DNA of 64,000 nt from positions 2,294,001-2,358,000 of the forward strand of contig NZ_CP054923.1 of the NCBI RefSeq assembly GCF_013364215.1, given 5' to 3'. The DNA is from Verrucosispora sp. NA02020 (GTDB lineage: Bacteria; Actinomycetota; Actinomycetes; Mycobacteriales; Micromonosporaceae). Position 1 is the stretch's first letter. Every line of letters starts with the position of its first letter. This document shows, piece by piece, positions 57,725 to 64,000 of the stretch. The translations under genes were made by a program, and so were the position numbers. The notes beneath the pieces were generated by a model. The model was not told where the DNA came from, did no database searches, and saw nothing but the letters and a program-made list of their open reading frames with translations.

Positions 57725-58330
57725 CTATGCCCGCCACGGGGCGCGGTGGCCGTGCAGCCACCAGTGCAGCGCCCGGGTGATCCGGGGCAGCACCAGATAG
57801 GTCATCAGCGGGGTCAGGGTGAGCGTCATGACCAGCACCCGGGCCGCGACCGGAAGGTCCGGCAGGAGATGTCCGGTGAGCAGCGTCGCCGACAGGCTGA
57901 GCGGGAAGAACGCCAGCCAGATGGTGATCGCCTGCTTCCAGCGGGGCGGCGAGGCGGGCACCGTCGGCGCCGCGTCGAGCACCTCCACGGTCTCCTCGCG
58001 GGGCGGGTCGAACCAGCCCTCGATGCCGGTCCGCCGCTCGACCCGGGTGTGCTCGACGATGCCCTGCGCCGAGGTCAACCACCAGTGCCGCTGCGGCGAC
58101 TCCTCCCAGCGGCTCAGCGTGTCCGGATCGGCGAAGCGATAGAGCATGTGCCACTCGCCCGAGCCGGGTGCGCTGCGCACCCAACCGGCGCCGAGGAAAC
58201 CCGGGAACACCTCGGCCAGCGCCGTCCCGGCCCGCATCCACGCCACCATCTCGTCGGTGCGGGCGGGGTCGGCACGTCGGGCCACGGCGACGGTCACCGG
58301 CGCGGCAGGGATCACGGTCATGTCCTCCAT
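57725..58330 (-). CDS. ABM-domain protein with two C-terminal membrane segments
   Basis: 201 residues. Residues 1-100 form an antibiotic-biosynthesis-monooxygenase-like domain (VTVAVARRADPARTDEMVAW, FPGFLGAGWVRSAPGSGEWH, MLYRFADPDTLSRWEESPQR). Two hydrophobic segments follow (WLAFFPLSLSATLLTGHLLP and VLVMTLTLTPLMTYLVLP). This ABM-plus-two-helix layout is known from actinobacterial and proteobacterial membrane proteins of unknown role. The ATG at 58330 (GAGGAAC upstream) or the in-frame ATG nine bases downstream is the start. It is divergent from the small membrane protein at 58443. Confidence 0.78.
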   Translation of the reverse strand: MEDMTVIPAAPVTVAVARRADPARTDEMVAWMRAGTALAEVFPGFLGAGWVRSAPGSGEWHMLYRFADPDTLSRWEESPQRHWWLTSAQGIVEHTRVERRTGIEGWFDPPREETVEVLDAAPTVPASPPRWKQAITIWLAFFPLSLSATLLTGHLLPDLPVAARVLVMTLTLTPLMTYLVLPRITRALHWWLHGHRAPWRA

Positions 58331-58442
58331 GTTCCTCGCGCCGACCCGGACCGGCCCCTCGACGGGCGGTCGATGTAACGCAACGCACCACCGGGCCCCG
58401 GCGACGACGGTTAGCCCCGGCACCGCCGGGTAGGTGGGGGCG

Positions 58443-58706
58443 ATGACCAGATCACAGCCCCGACGCGCCCGAGGCACGGTCGGCCACGCGAACAGCGCGC
58501 TGAACCTGAGGCTCGTACTGGCGGGCTTCGGGCTCGTCTCCATGGTCGTCTTCGCGGTGCTGGCGTTCCGTGCCGATGTGGCCTGGTTGGGTGTCGTCTG
58601 CGTCGTTCTCGCGGTGATCGCCGTCGTCGACCTGGCCGTCATCCAACGTCGTCGTGCCGCCCGCCGTCGCGAGGAGCCCGGCGTACGGCACTCGCTCTTC
58701 GAGTGA
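58443..58706 (+). CDS. Small two-helix membrane protein (DUF6343-like)
   Basis: 87 residues: a basic tail (RSQPRRARGTVGHANS), two hydrophobic helices (LRLVLAGFGLVSMVVFAVLAF and WLGVVCVVLAVIAVVDLAV) and a basic end. ALNLRLVLAGFG recalls a family of small actinobacterial proteins of unknown function. The ATG at 58443 and the GTG at 58434 are both possible. The aldehyde dehydrogenase ATG follows 15 bases after the stop, so the two genes are co-transcribed. Confidence 0.7.
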   Translation: MTRSQPRRARGTVGHANSALNLRLVLAGFGLVSMVVFAVLAFRADVAWLGVVCVVLAVIAVVDLAVIQRRRAARRREEPGVRHSLFE

Positions 58707-58720
58707 CGGGAGAAGCCCTG

Positions 58721-60133
58721 ATGTCCATCGCCACCACCGACCCCCGGACCGGACAGGTGCTCAAGACGTACGAGGCGATGTCCGACGCGCAGGTCGACGC
58801 GGCGATCGAGCGGACCGACCTGGCGTACCGGGACCTGCGGTCCACCACGATCGCGCAGCGCGGGCGGTGGCTGGAGGCCGCGGCCGACCTGCTGGAGGCG
58901 GAGCGCGACGAGATCGCCCGGCTGATGACCACCGAGATGGGCAAGACCTTCGCCTCGTCGAAGGCCGAGGTCACCAAGTGCGCCAGCGCCTGCCGGTTCT
59001 ACGCCCGGCACGCCGCCGAGTTCCTGGCCGACCGCCCGGCCGACGCGTCGGCGGTCTCCGCGACCCGGGCGTTCGTCCGTTACCAGCCGATCGGGCCGGT
59101 GCTGGCGGTCATGCCGTGGAACTTCCCGCTCTGGCAGGTCGTCCGGTTCGCCGCACCGGCGTTGATGGCGGGCAACACCGGACTGCTCAAGCACGCCTCC
59201 AACGTGCCGCAGACCGCGCTGCTGCTGGAGAGCGTGTTCCGGCGGGCCGGTTTCCCCGAAGGAGCCTTCACCACACTGCTGGTCGGCTCCGACGCCGTCG
59301 ACCGGATCCTGAGCGACCCCCGGGTCCGGGCCGCCACGCTCACCGGCAGCGAGCCCGCCGGCCGCTCGATCGCCCAGATCGCCGGCCGGGAACTCAAGAA
59401 GACCGTGCTCGAACTGGGTGGCAGTGACCCGTTCGTGGTGATGCCCTCGGCCGACGTGGAACTCGCCGCCGAGGTGGCCACCACCGCCCGCTGCCAGAAC
59501 AACGGCCAGTCCTGCATCGCGGCCAAGCGGTTCATCGTGCACGCCGACGTGTACGACGCGTTCGCCGAGGCGTTCGCCCACCGGATGTCGGCCCTGCGGG
59601 TCGGCGACCCGATGGACGACGACACCGACGTCGGACCACTCGCCTCGGCACGGGGGCGCGACGAGGTCGACGCCCAGGTACGCGACGCCGTCGACAAGGG
59701 AGCCACCGTGCTCTGCGGCGGCGAGAAGCCGGCCGGTGACGGCTGGTTCTATCCGCCGACCGTGGTCACCGACCTGCGGCCGGACATGCGGATGTGGAGC
59801 GAGGAGGTGTTCGGGCCGGTCGCCGGGCTGTACCGGGTCGCGTCGTACGACGAGGCGATCGAGGTGGCCAACGGCACCGCGTACGGGCTCGGGTCGAACG
59901 CCTGGACCCGTGACCCGCAGGAGCAGGAGCGCTTCGCCACCGACCTGGAGGCGGGAGCCGTCTTCGTCAACGGCATGACCACGTCGTACCCGGAGTTGCC
60001 CTTCGGTGGGGTGAAGAACTCCGGCTACGGACGGGAGTTGTCGGCGCAGGGCATGCACGAGTTCTGCAACGTCAAGACCGTCTGGGTGGGCGAGGGCGCG
60101 GCCACCGCCGGTGCGGGCGCCCACGCCGAGTAG
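58721..60133 (+). CDS. Succinate-semialdehyde dehydrogenase-like aldehyde dehydrogenase
   Basis: 470 residues of the NAD(P)-dependent aldehyde dehydrogenase superfamily. PIGPVLAVMPWNFPLWQVVR lies in the NAD domain, LTGSEPAGRSIAQ follows, the general-base Glu is in LELGGSDPFVV and the catalytic Cys in NNGQSCIAAKRFI. EVFGPVAGLYR and GGVKNSGYGRELS close the fold. The sequence pattern fits NADP-type succinic-semialdehyde dehydrogenases, but the aldehyde is not certain. The ATG at 58721 has GGGAGAA eight bases upstream; a GTG at 58703 overlapping the previous stop is weaker. The palindrome copy D follows the stop. Confidence 0.88.
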   Translation: MSIATTDPRTGQVLKTYEAMSDAQVDAAIERTDLAYRDLRSTTIAQRGRWLEAAADLLEAERDEIARLMTTEMGKTFASSKAEVTKCASACRFYARHAAEFLADRPADASAVSATRAFVRYQPIGPVLAVMPWNFPLWQVVRFAAPALMAGNTGLLKHASNVPQTALLLESVFRRAGFPEGAFTTLLVGSDAVDRILSDPRVRAATLTGSEPAGRSIAQIAGRELKKTVLELGGSDPFVVMPSADVELAAEVATTARCQNNGQSCIAAKRFIVHADVYDAFAEAFAHRMSALRVGDPMDDDTDVGPLASARGRDEVDAQVRDAVDKGATVLCGGEKPAGDGWFYPPTVVTDLRPDMRMWSEEVFGPVAGLYRVASYDEAIEVANGTAYGLGSNAWTRDPQEQERFATDLEAGAVFVNGMTTSYPELPFGGVKNSGYGRELSAQGMHEFCNVKTVWVGEGAATAGAGAHAE

Positions 60134-60140
60134 TCGCCGG

Positions 60141-60218
60141 GCTCGCCGGGATGTAAGCAGGGGTCCCCTGCTATGCACCAGGCGTTAGCAGGGGACCCCT
60201 GCTTACATCCCGGCGAGC
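60141..60218. repeat. Dispersed palindromic repeat, copy D: 33-bp perfect hairpin
   Basis: Arms at 60141-60173 and 60186-60218 are perfect complements for 33 base pairs, with inner part GCAGGGGTCCCCTGCTA and loop TGCACCAGGCGT (complement ACGCCTGGTGCA). It is the longest and best preserved copy and in the same orientation as copy C. It lies eight bases after the aldehyde dehydrogenase stop and 20 bases before the LLM gene, so it would terminate transcription between them. Confidence 0.85.
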
Positions 60219-60237
60219 GTGGGTAGGGAAGGCCGGC

Positions 60238-61206
60238 ATGACGGCGATCGGCTTCCACGCCTCCCACGAGCAGATTCACCCGCGCGCGCTGCTGGAAGCG
60301 GTGATCCATGCCGAGCAGGTCGGCTTCGACGCGGCCATGTGCTCCGACCACTTCGCGCCGTGGAGCGAGCGGCAGGGCCACTCCGGGTTCGCCTGGTCCT
60401 GGCTCGGCTCCGCGCTCCAGGCCACCGACCTCTCCTTCGGGGTCGTCAACGCGCCCGGGCAGCGCTACCACCCGGCGATCATCGCCCAGGCGATCGGCAC
60501 CCTCGGCGCGATGTACCCGGGGCGGTTCTGGGCCGCCCTCGGTTCCGGCGAGGCCGCCAACGAACACATCACCGGCGAGGTCTGGCCGCGCAAGGACGTG
60601 CGTAACGCCCGGCTGCGCGAGTGCGTCGACGTCATCCGCGCACTGCTCGCCGGTGAGGAGGTCAGCCACGACGGCCTGGTACGCGTCGACCGCGCCCGAC
60701 TGTGGAGCCGTCCCGAGCAGCCGCCGGCCCTGGTCGGCGCGGCGGTCAGCGTGGAGACCGCCCGCTGGTGCGCCGAGTGGGCGGACGGGCTGATCACCGT
60801 CAACGCCGCGCCCGAGTACCTGCGTCGCATGGTCGACGCGTACCGGGAGGCCGGCGGGCGCGGGCCGGTGCATCTCCAGGTACACCTGAGCTGGGCGCCG
60901 GACCAGGCCGACGCCGAGGCGATCGCGTACGACCAGTGGCGCAGCAACGTCTTCGCGCCACCGGTCTGCTGGGACCTGGCCACCCCGGAACACTTCGACG
61001 TGGTCTCCGCCGAGGTGCCGATGAGCCGCCTCGCCGAGGTGGTCAACATCTCCGCCGACCTGGGTCGGCACGTGGGCTGGCTGGAGGAGTACATCGAGCT
61101 CGGGTTCGACCAGATCGCGCTGCACCACGTCGGGCAGGAGCAGCGTCCGTTCCTCGACGCGTTCGGTGAGCAGGTGCTGCCGAAGCTGCGCGGCCGGAGC
61201 GGCTGA
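60238..61206 (+). CDS. LLM-class F420-dependent oxidoreductase (TIGR03885-like)
   Basis: 322 residues of the luciferase-like monooxygenase family. GFHASHEQIHPRALLEAVIH at the N-terminus, CSDHFAPWSERQGHSGFAWS, PGRFWAALGSGEAANEHITG and RPALVGAAVSVETARW-like segments fit the group of short F420- or FMN-dependent oxidoreductases of actinobacteria. The cofactor and substrate cannot be told apart here. The ATG at 60238 has GGGAAGG eight bases upstream. The upstream palindrome probably isolates it from the aldehyde dehydrogenase transcript. Confidence 0.87.
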   Translation: MTAIGFHASHEQIHPRALLEAVIHAEQVGFDAAMCSDHFAPWSERQGHSGFAWSWLGSALQATDLSFGVVNAPGQRYHPAIIAQAIGTLGAMYPGRFWAALGSGEAANEHITGEVWPRKDVRNARLRECVDVIRALLAGEEVSHDGLVRVDRARLWSRPEQPPALVGAAVSVETARWCAEWADGLITVNAAPEYLRRMVDAYREAGGRGPVHLQVHLSWAPDQADAEAIAYDQWRSNVFAPPVCWDLATPEHFDVVSAEVPMSRLAEVVNISADLGRHVGWLEEYIELGFDQIALHHVGQEQRPFLDAFGEQVLPKLRGRSG

Positions 61207-61258
61207 CCAGCACTGTCCGCAGCCGGTCGGCCGTGGGGCCCGACCGGGACCTGACCTG

Positions 61259-61290
61259 ACCCGGTCCGGACCCCGGGGACCCCGGGCCCG
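61259..61290. terminator. GC-rich hairpins between convergent genes
   Basis: GGTCCGGACC and CCCCGGGG/ACCCCGGG overlapping palindromes lie between the convergent LLM and GNAT genes. They could stop transcription from both sides. There is no T-run, as expected in this GC range, and GC-rich chance palindromes are frequent, so support is weak. Confidence 0.3.
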
Positions 61291-61298
61291 GCGGCGGC

Positions 61299-61832
61299 TC
61301 AGTCGAGGCGGCGGGCCAGCACCTGTCCCGGCCACCGCGCGCCGTCCGGTCGGGGCACCGTGAACGGGTCGGTGGCGGTGAAACCCTGCCGCTCGTACCA
61401 GCGGACCAACGCGCCGTCGTCGCCCGCGTAGCAGTCCACCCGCAGCAGGTCCACGCCACGTTCCCGGGCCAGCTCGGCGGCGTGCGCCAGCAGCCGGCCA
61501 CCGATCCCGGCCCCGGCGTACGCCCGGTCGGTGACCAGCAGGTTCACGTACAGCTCCGGCTCGGTGGCGGGTGGTACGTACTCGGTGGCGGCGCCCACCA
61601 CCAGCGCGCCGACCGGTTGTCCGGTGATCTCGGCCAGCCACAGTCCGCCACTGCCGGCCCATCCGTCGGCCTGGGCGATCCGGCGCGGGTCGGACGAGGC
61701 CGGCGCGGTACCCCACTGCCCGGTACGCCCCCGTTCCGCCAACCACGCGATGGCCACGTCGAGCAGCCGCAACACGCTGTCCCGATCCGCCACCCCGCCC
61801 CGCCGCACCACGATCTCCGTCATACCGGCCAT
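61299..61832 (-). CDS. GNAT-family N-acetyltransferase
   Basis: 177 residues. The GNAT acetyl-CoA motif is VNLLVTDRAYAGAGIGGRLL (with R/Q-x-x-G-x-G/A as AYAGAGIGGRLL), and GVDLLRVDCYAGDDGALVRW-YERQGF is the second motif pair. Substrate unknown. The start is an ATG at 61832, or the ATG nine bases downstream. Upstream lies the perfect hairpin at 61846-61900, then the cellulase, both on the same strand. Confidence 0.87.
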   Translation of the reverse strand: MAGMTEIVVRRGGVADRDSVLRLLDVAIAWLAERGRTGQWGTAPASSDPRRIAQADGWAGSGGLWLAEITGQPVGALVVGAATEYVPPATEPELYVNLLVTDRAYAGAGIGGRLLAHAAELARERGVDLLRVDCYAGDDGALVRWYERQGFTATDPFTVPRPDGARWPGQVLARRLD

Positions 61833-61845
61833 GCTGCCACGCGAC

Positions 61846-61900
61846 GATCAAGAAGTTCGGGTCCCGATCCAGCGTGGATCGGGACCCGAACTTCTTGATC
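61846..61900 (-). terminator. Perfect 25-bp hairpin after the cellulase gene
   Basis: Arms at 61846-61870 and 61876-61900 are exact complements for 25 bases (AGAAGTTCGGGTCCCGATCC within the first) with a 5-base loop AGCGT. It lies between the stop of the GH9 cellulase gene (61982) and the GNAT start (61832), so it most likely terminates the cellulase transcript. The loop does not match the four-copy family elsewhere in the window. Confidence 0.75.
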
Positions 61901-61981
61901 AACGAGGCGAGGCGGGCGAGGCGGGCGAGACGAGAGGGGGCCGGGTGGGGGGCCGGTCGCCGACGGCCCCCCACCCGGGGT

Positions 61982-64000
61982 TCAGGAGACGGTGCAGGGA
62001 GAGCCGTTGACGGTGACCAGGCCGGGGTTGGGGTTGGCCCCCGGGCCGGTGGTGGCGTTGAAGCCGAAGGTCACCGTGCCACCCGGGTTGATCCGGGCGT
62101 TGTACGACTCGTTCTTGGCGGTCACCGTGGCGCCGGCCTGCGTCACCTTCGCCGTCCAGGCCTCCCGGACCTTGGCGTCGCCGGTGAAGGCGAAGCGGGC
62201 GGTCCAGCCGTTCACCGCGCTGGTGCCGGTGTTGCGGATGGCCACCTGGCCGGTGAAGCCGGTGCCGCCCTGCCAGGAGCCGTAGTTGGTGTACGACACC
62301 GAGCACGTCGGCGCCGGTACGGCCGAGGCGTCACCCTGGTCGGCCAGGAACGAGGAGATCCAGGTCAGCGCCGAGTTCCAGTTGATGGCGACCTCGTTGG
62401 TGGAGTACGAGGCGATGTCGTCGACGAAGCAGAACATCGGCGCGCACCCGGCCAGCAGTTGCTCCACGAACGGGTCCTGGAGGGCGGCGTTCGGGCCGCC
62501 GGCCAGCGAACCGACCGGGGGCTTGGGCATGGACGGGTCCAACTGGTGGCCGAAGATGCGGCTGTGCTGGTTCTCCGCCGCGTGCTCGCCCCACCCGGTC
62601 ACGTACGAGATGTTCAGCGCGTTGCGGCCGAAGATGTAGTCCATCGCCTGCACCGCACCGTCGCGGTACTTCGCCTCGCGGGTCAGGTCGAACGCGGTGG
62701 CCAGCACGACCGCGTTGTTGATCACGTTGCCGTTGCCGCCCCAGAAGTAGCTGCCGGCGTCACCGGGCATGGGCAGCCCGTACGCCTGCCGCTGGATCTC
62801 GGCGAGGTAGCCGTCGGCGGCGGTGGTGACCGAGGCGCGAACCCGGGCCAGGTCGGCGGCGGGCAGCCCGTTCGGCACGGTGGCCAGGTCGAGGCGACCC
62901 AGCGCGGCGACGCTCTGCCAGCCGAAGCCCCGGACGTCGAAGACGTCACCGGTGTGGTGCGCAGACGCGGTCAGGTCGGTCAGGTACGCCCGCTCGCCGG
63001 TGGTCAGGTACAGCTCGGCGGCGGCCCAGTAGAACTCGTCGGTGACGTTGCTGTCGTCGTACGCGCCGCCGCCGTTGCCGTCGGTCGGGCTGGCGTACCG
63101 GGTCGGGTTGGCCTTGGCCGCCGCGTACGCGGTCTTGGCGGCGGTGCCGCAGCGCTGGGCGAACGTCGCGTCGTACGGGGCGAACAGTCGGGCGCACTGC
63201 GCGGCCACGGCGGCCAGGTTGAGCGTGGCGGCGGTGGACGGCGGGTGCAGTTCACGCGGCTCCGGGTCGTCCTCGGGCTGCAACGGCAGGCCGGTCCAGT
63301 TCCGGTCGTGGATCTTGTGGTGGACCATCCCGGCCAGCGGCTTACCGGCCGGCACCTGCATCCGCAGCAGGAACTCCAGCTCCCAGCGGGCCTCGTCGAG
63401 GATGTCGGGCACCCCGTTGTCGCGCTCCGGCACCCGCAGCGTGCTGTCGCCGAGGGCGGCACCGAAACCGGCGGTGGCGGCGTTCTTGGTCCGCTCGAAG
63501 GTGCTGAGCAACTGGTAGGTGGCGATGCCGCCGTTCACGACGTACTTGCCGTGGTCACCGGCGTCGTACCAGCCGCCGCGCACGTCGAGCCGGTAGTCGC
63601 AGACACCGGCCTGACACGGCACGTCGGTGTCGCCCTGGTTCGGGGCGACGCCCAGGTGACCGGCCGGCCGGGCGTACTCCTCGCCGACCAGATCGCCGTC
63701 GATGGCGATGCCGCTGCGCTGGATGTAGAAGAACTGCAACGCGTCGGAGCGCAGTCGCTCGTAGAGCGCGCCGGAGATGTCGAACGGGTGGCTCACCTCG
63801 CCGTCCACGGCGAGCGTCAGGCCCTGCCCGGGGGTGCGGTAGCCGGAGAAGTCGACGGAGTGCACGTTCTGGTCCGACGCCGCGTCGACACCGCGCGGGG
63901 TGGTGGTGCCGCTGGCGACCACACTGCCGGAGGCGGCACGCAACTGCCAGGGCAGGGCCTCGGTGGCGTCGGTGACGACCGTGGCGTTCTTGGGGCCGCC
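61982..64000 (-). CDS. Secreted GH9 endoglucanase with C-terminal CBM2 (5' end outside window)
   Basis: 672 codons are visible; the frame is open at base 64000, so the start and signal peptide lie outside. The N-terminal visible part is an Ig-like CelD_N domain (about first 120 residues). The GH9 catalytic domain follows, with [20 protein letters not shown] carrying the two catalytic-site Asp residues of [14 protein letters not shown], and [18 protein letters not shown] with the catalytic Glu of the NE motif. After a short linker, about 105 residues ([20 protein letters not shown] ... GSPCTV) form a cellulose-binding CBM2 with its terminal cysteine pair. It should cleave cellulose outside the cell. 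A start at 63943 within the window is not the true start, because residues upstream remain homologous. Confidence 0.92.
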   Translation of the reverse strand, partial: GGPKNATVVTDATEALPWQLRAASGSVVASGTTTPRGVDAASDQNVHSVDFSGYRTPGQGLTLAVDGEVSHPFDISGALYERLRSDALQFFYIQRSGIAIDGDLVGEEYARPAGHLGVAPNQGDTDVPCQAGVCDYRLDVRGGWYDAGDHGKYVVNGGIATYQLLSTFERTKNAATAGFGAALGDSTLRVPERDNGVPDILDEARWELEFLLRMQVPAGKPLAGMVHHKIHDRNWTGLPLQPEDDPEPRELHPPSTAATLNLAAVAAQCARLFAPYDATFAQRCGTAAKTAYAAAKANPTRYASPTDGNGGGAYDDSNVTDEFYWAAAELYLTTGERAYLTDLTASAHHTGDVFDVRGFGWQSVAALGRLDLATVPNGLPAADLARVRASVTTAADGYLAEIQRQAYGLPMPGDAGSYFWGGNGNVINNAVVLATAFDLTREAKYRDGAVQAMDYIFGRNALNISYVTGWGEHAAENQHSRIFGHQLDPSMPKPPVGSLAGGPNAALQDPFVEQLLAGCAPMFCFVDDIASYSTNEVAINWNSALTWISSFLADQGDASAVPAPTCSVSYTNYGSWQGGTGFTGQVAIRNTGTSAVNGWTARFAFTGDAKVREAWTAKVTQAGATVTAKNESYNARINPGGTVTFGFNATTGPGANPNPGLVTVNGSPCTVS

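Noticed and set aside
60141..60218. Terminal inverted repeats of an insertion sequence
   Set aside because: Arms are only 12 bases apart, with no transposase or target duplication visible; a hairpin repeat is the simpler reading.

Overview
The window is very GC-rich, dense coding DNA from an actinomycete. Third-codon GC is strong, GTG starts are frequent, and neighbouring genes are often joined by 4-base GTGA or ATGA overlaps. The gene content fits the Micromonosporaceae: a single-subunit SdhC type of succinate dehydrogenase, HrpA, Tex, a DUF3516 helicase, a class F sortase and a GH9-CBM2 cellulase. The best guess is Micromonospora or a close relative, from gene content and style only. No rRNA or tRNA gene was found.

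Region 1 (about 0.8-28.3 kb) is an exopolysaccharide or capsule cluster of about 20 genes in several divergent blocks. It holds seven GT4-type glycosyltransferases, a PglC-like priming phosphoglycosyltransferase, two Wzx-like flippases, two Wzy/ligase-like membrane proteins, a pyruvyltransferase and two left-handed beta-helix acyltransferases. Two sugar-nucleotide routes can be assembled from the parts. Gmd, a perosamine-synthase-like aminotransferase and a PglD/PerB-like acyltransferase point to a GDP-N-acylperosamine. A CapE-like dehydratase with MxxxK, an RmlD-like reductase and a CapG/WbvD-like 2-epimerase point to UDP-L-QuiNAc or UDP-L-FucNAc. A 674-residue protein with phage-tail-like C-terminal sequence sits inside the cluster and is the least explained gene there. 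A partial NAD kinase precedes the cluster.

Region 2 (28.3-45 kb) is core housekeeping. It contains a small unknown protein, Tex with an RGG-rich tail, a dGTPase, an MBL-fold hydrolase, a beta-lactamase-like serine hydrolase without a normal start for its full domain, a zinc alcohol dehydrogenase, sdhCAB with a divergent LysR gene, and the helicase HrpA. The sdhC-lysR gap holds a textbook LysR box and two apparently leaderless promoters.

Region 3 (45-64 kb) mixes small accessory and conserved genes: a cytidine-deaminase-like protein, an unknown protein with an AT-rich operator-like upstream site, an orphan O-antigen-ligase-like protein, the DUF3516 helicase, TrmB, a secreted protein with a C-terminal anchor beside a class F sortase, two ABM-domain proteins, Xth, PAC2, EcsC, a GDSL lipoprotein, a semialdehyde dehydrogenase, an LLM oxidoreductase, a GNAT protein and the 3' part of a GH9 cellulase. 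The 534-base gap at 45.63-46.17 kb has no gene but carries an imperfect palindrome and two perfect actinobacterial DnaA boxes.

Across regions 2 and 3 there are four copies of a dispersed palindrome (32.8, 45.0, 54.8 and 60.2 kb). Their arms differ, but the 12-base loop keeps the core ACGCCT and a shared 3' pattern. They look like an extragenic palindromic repeat family that also serves as hairpin terminators.
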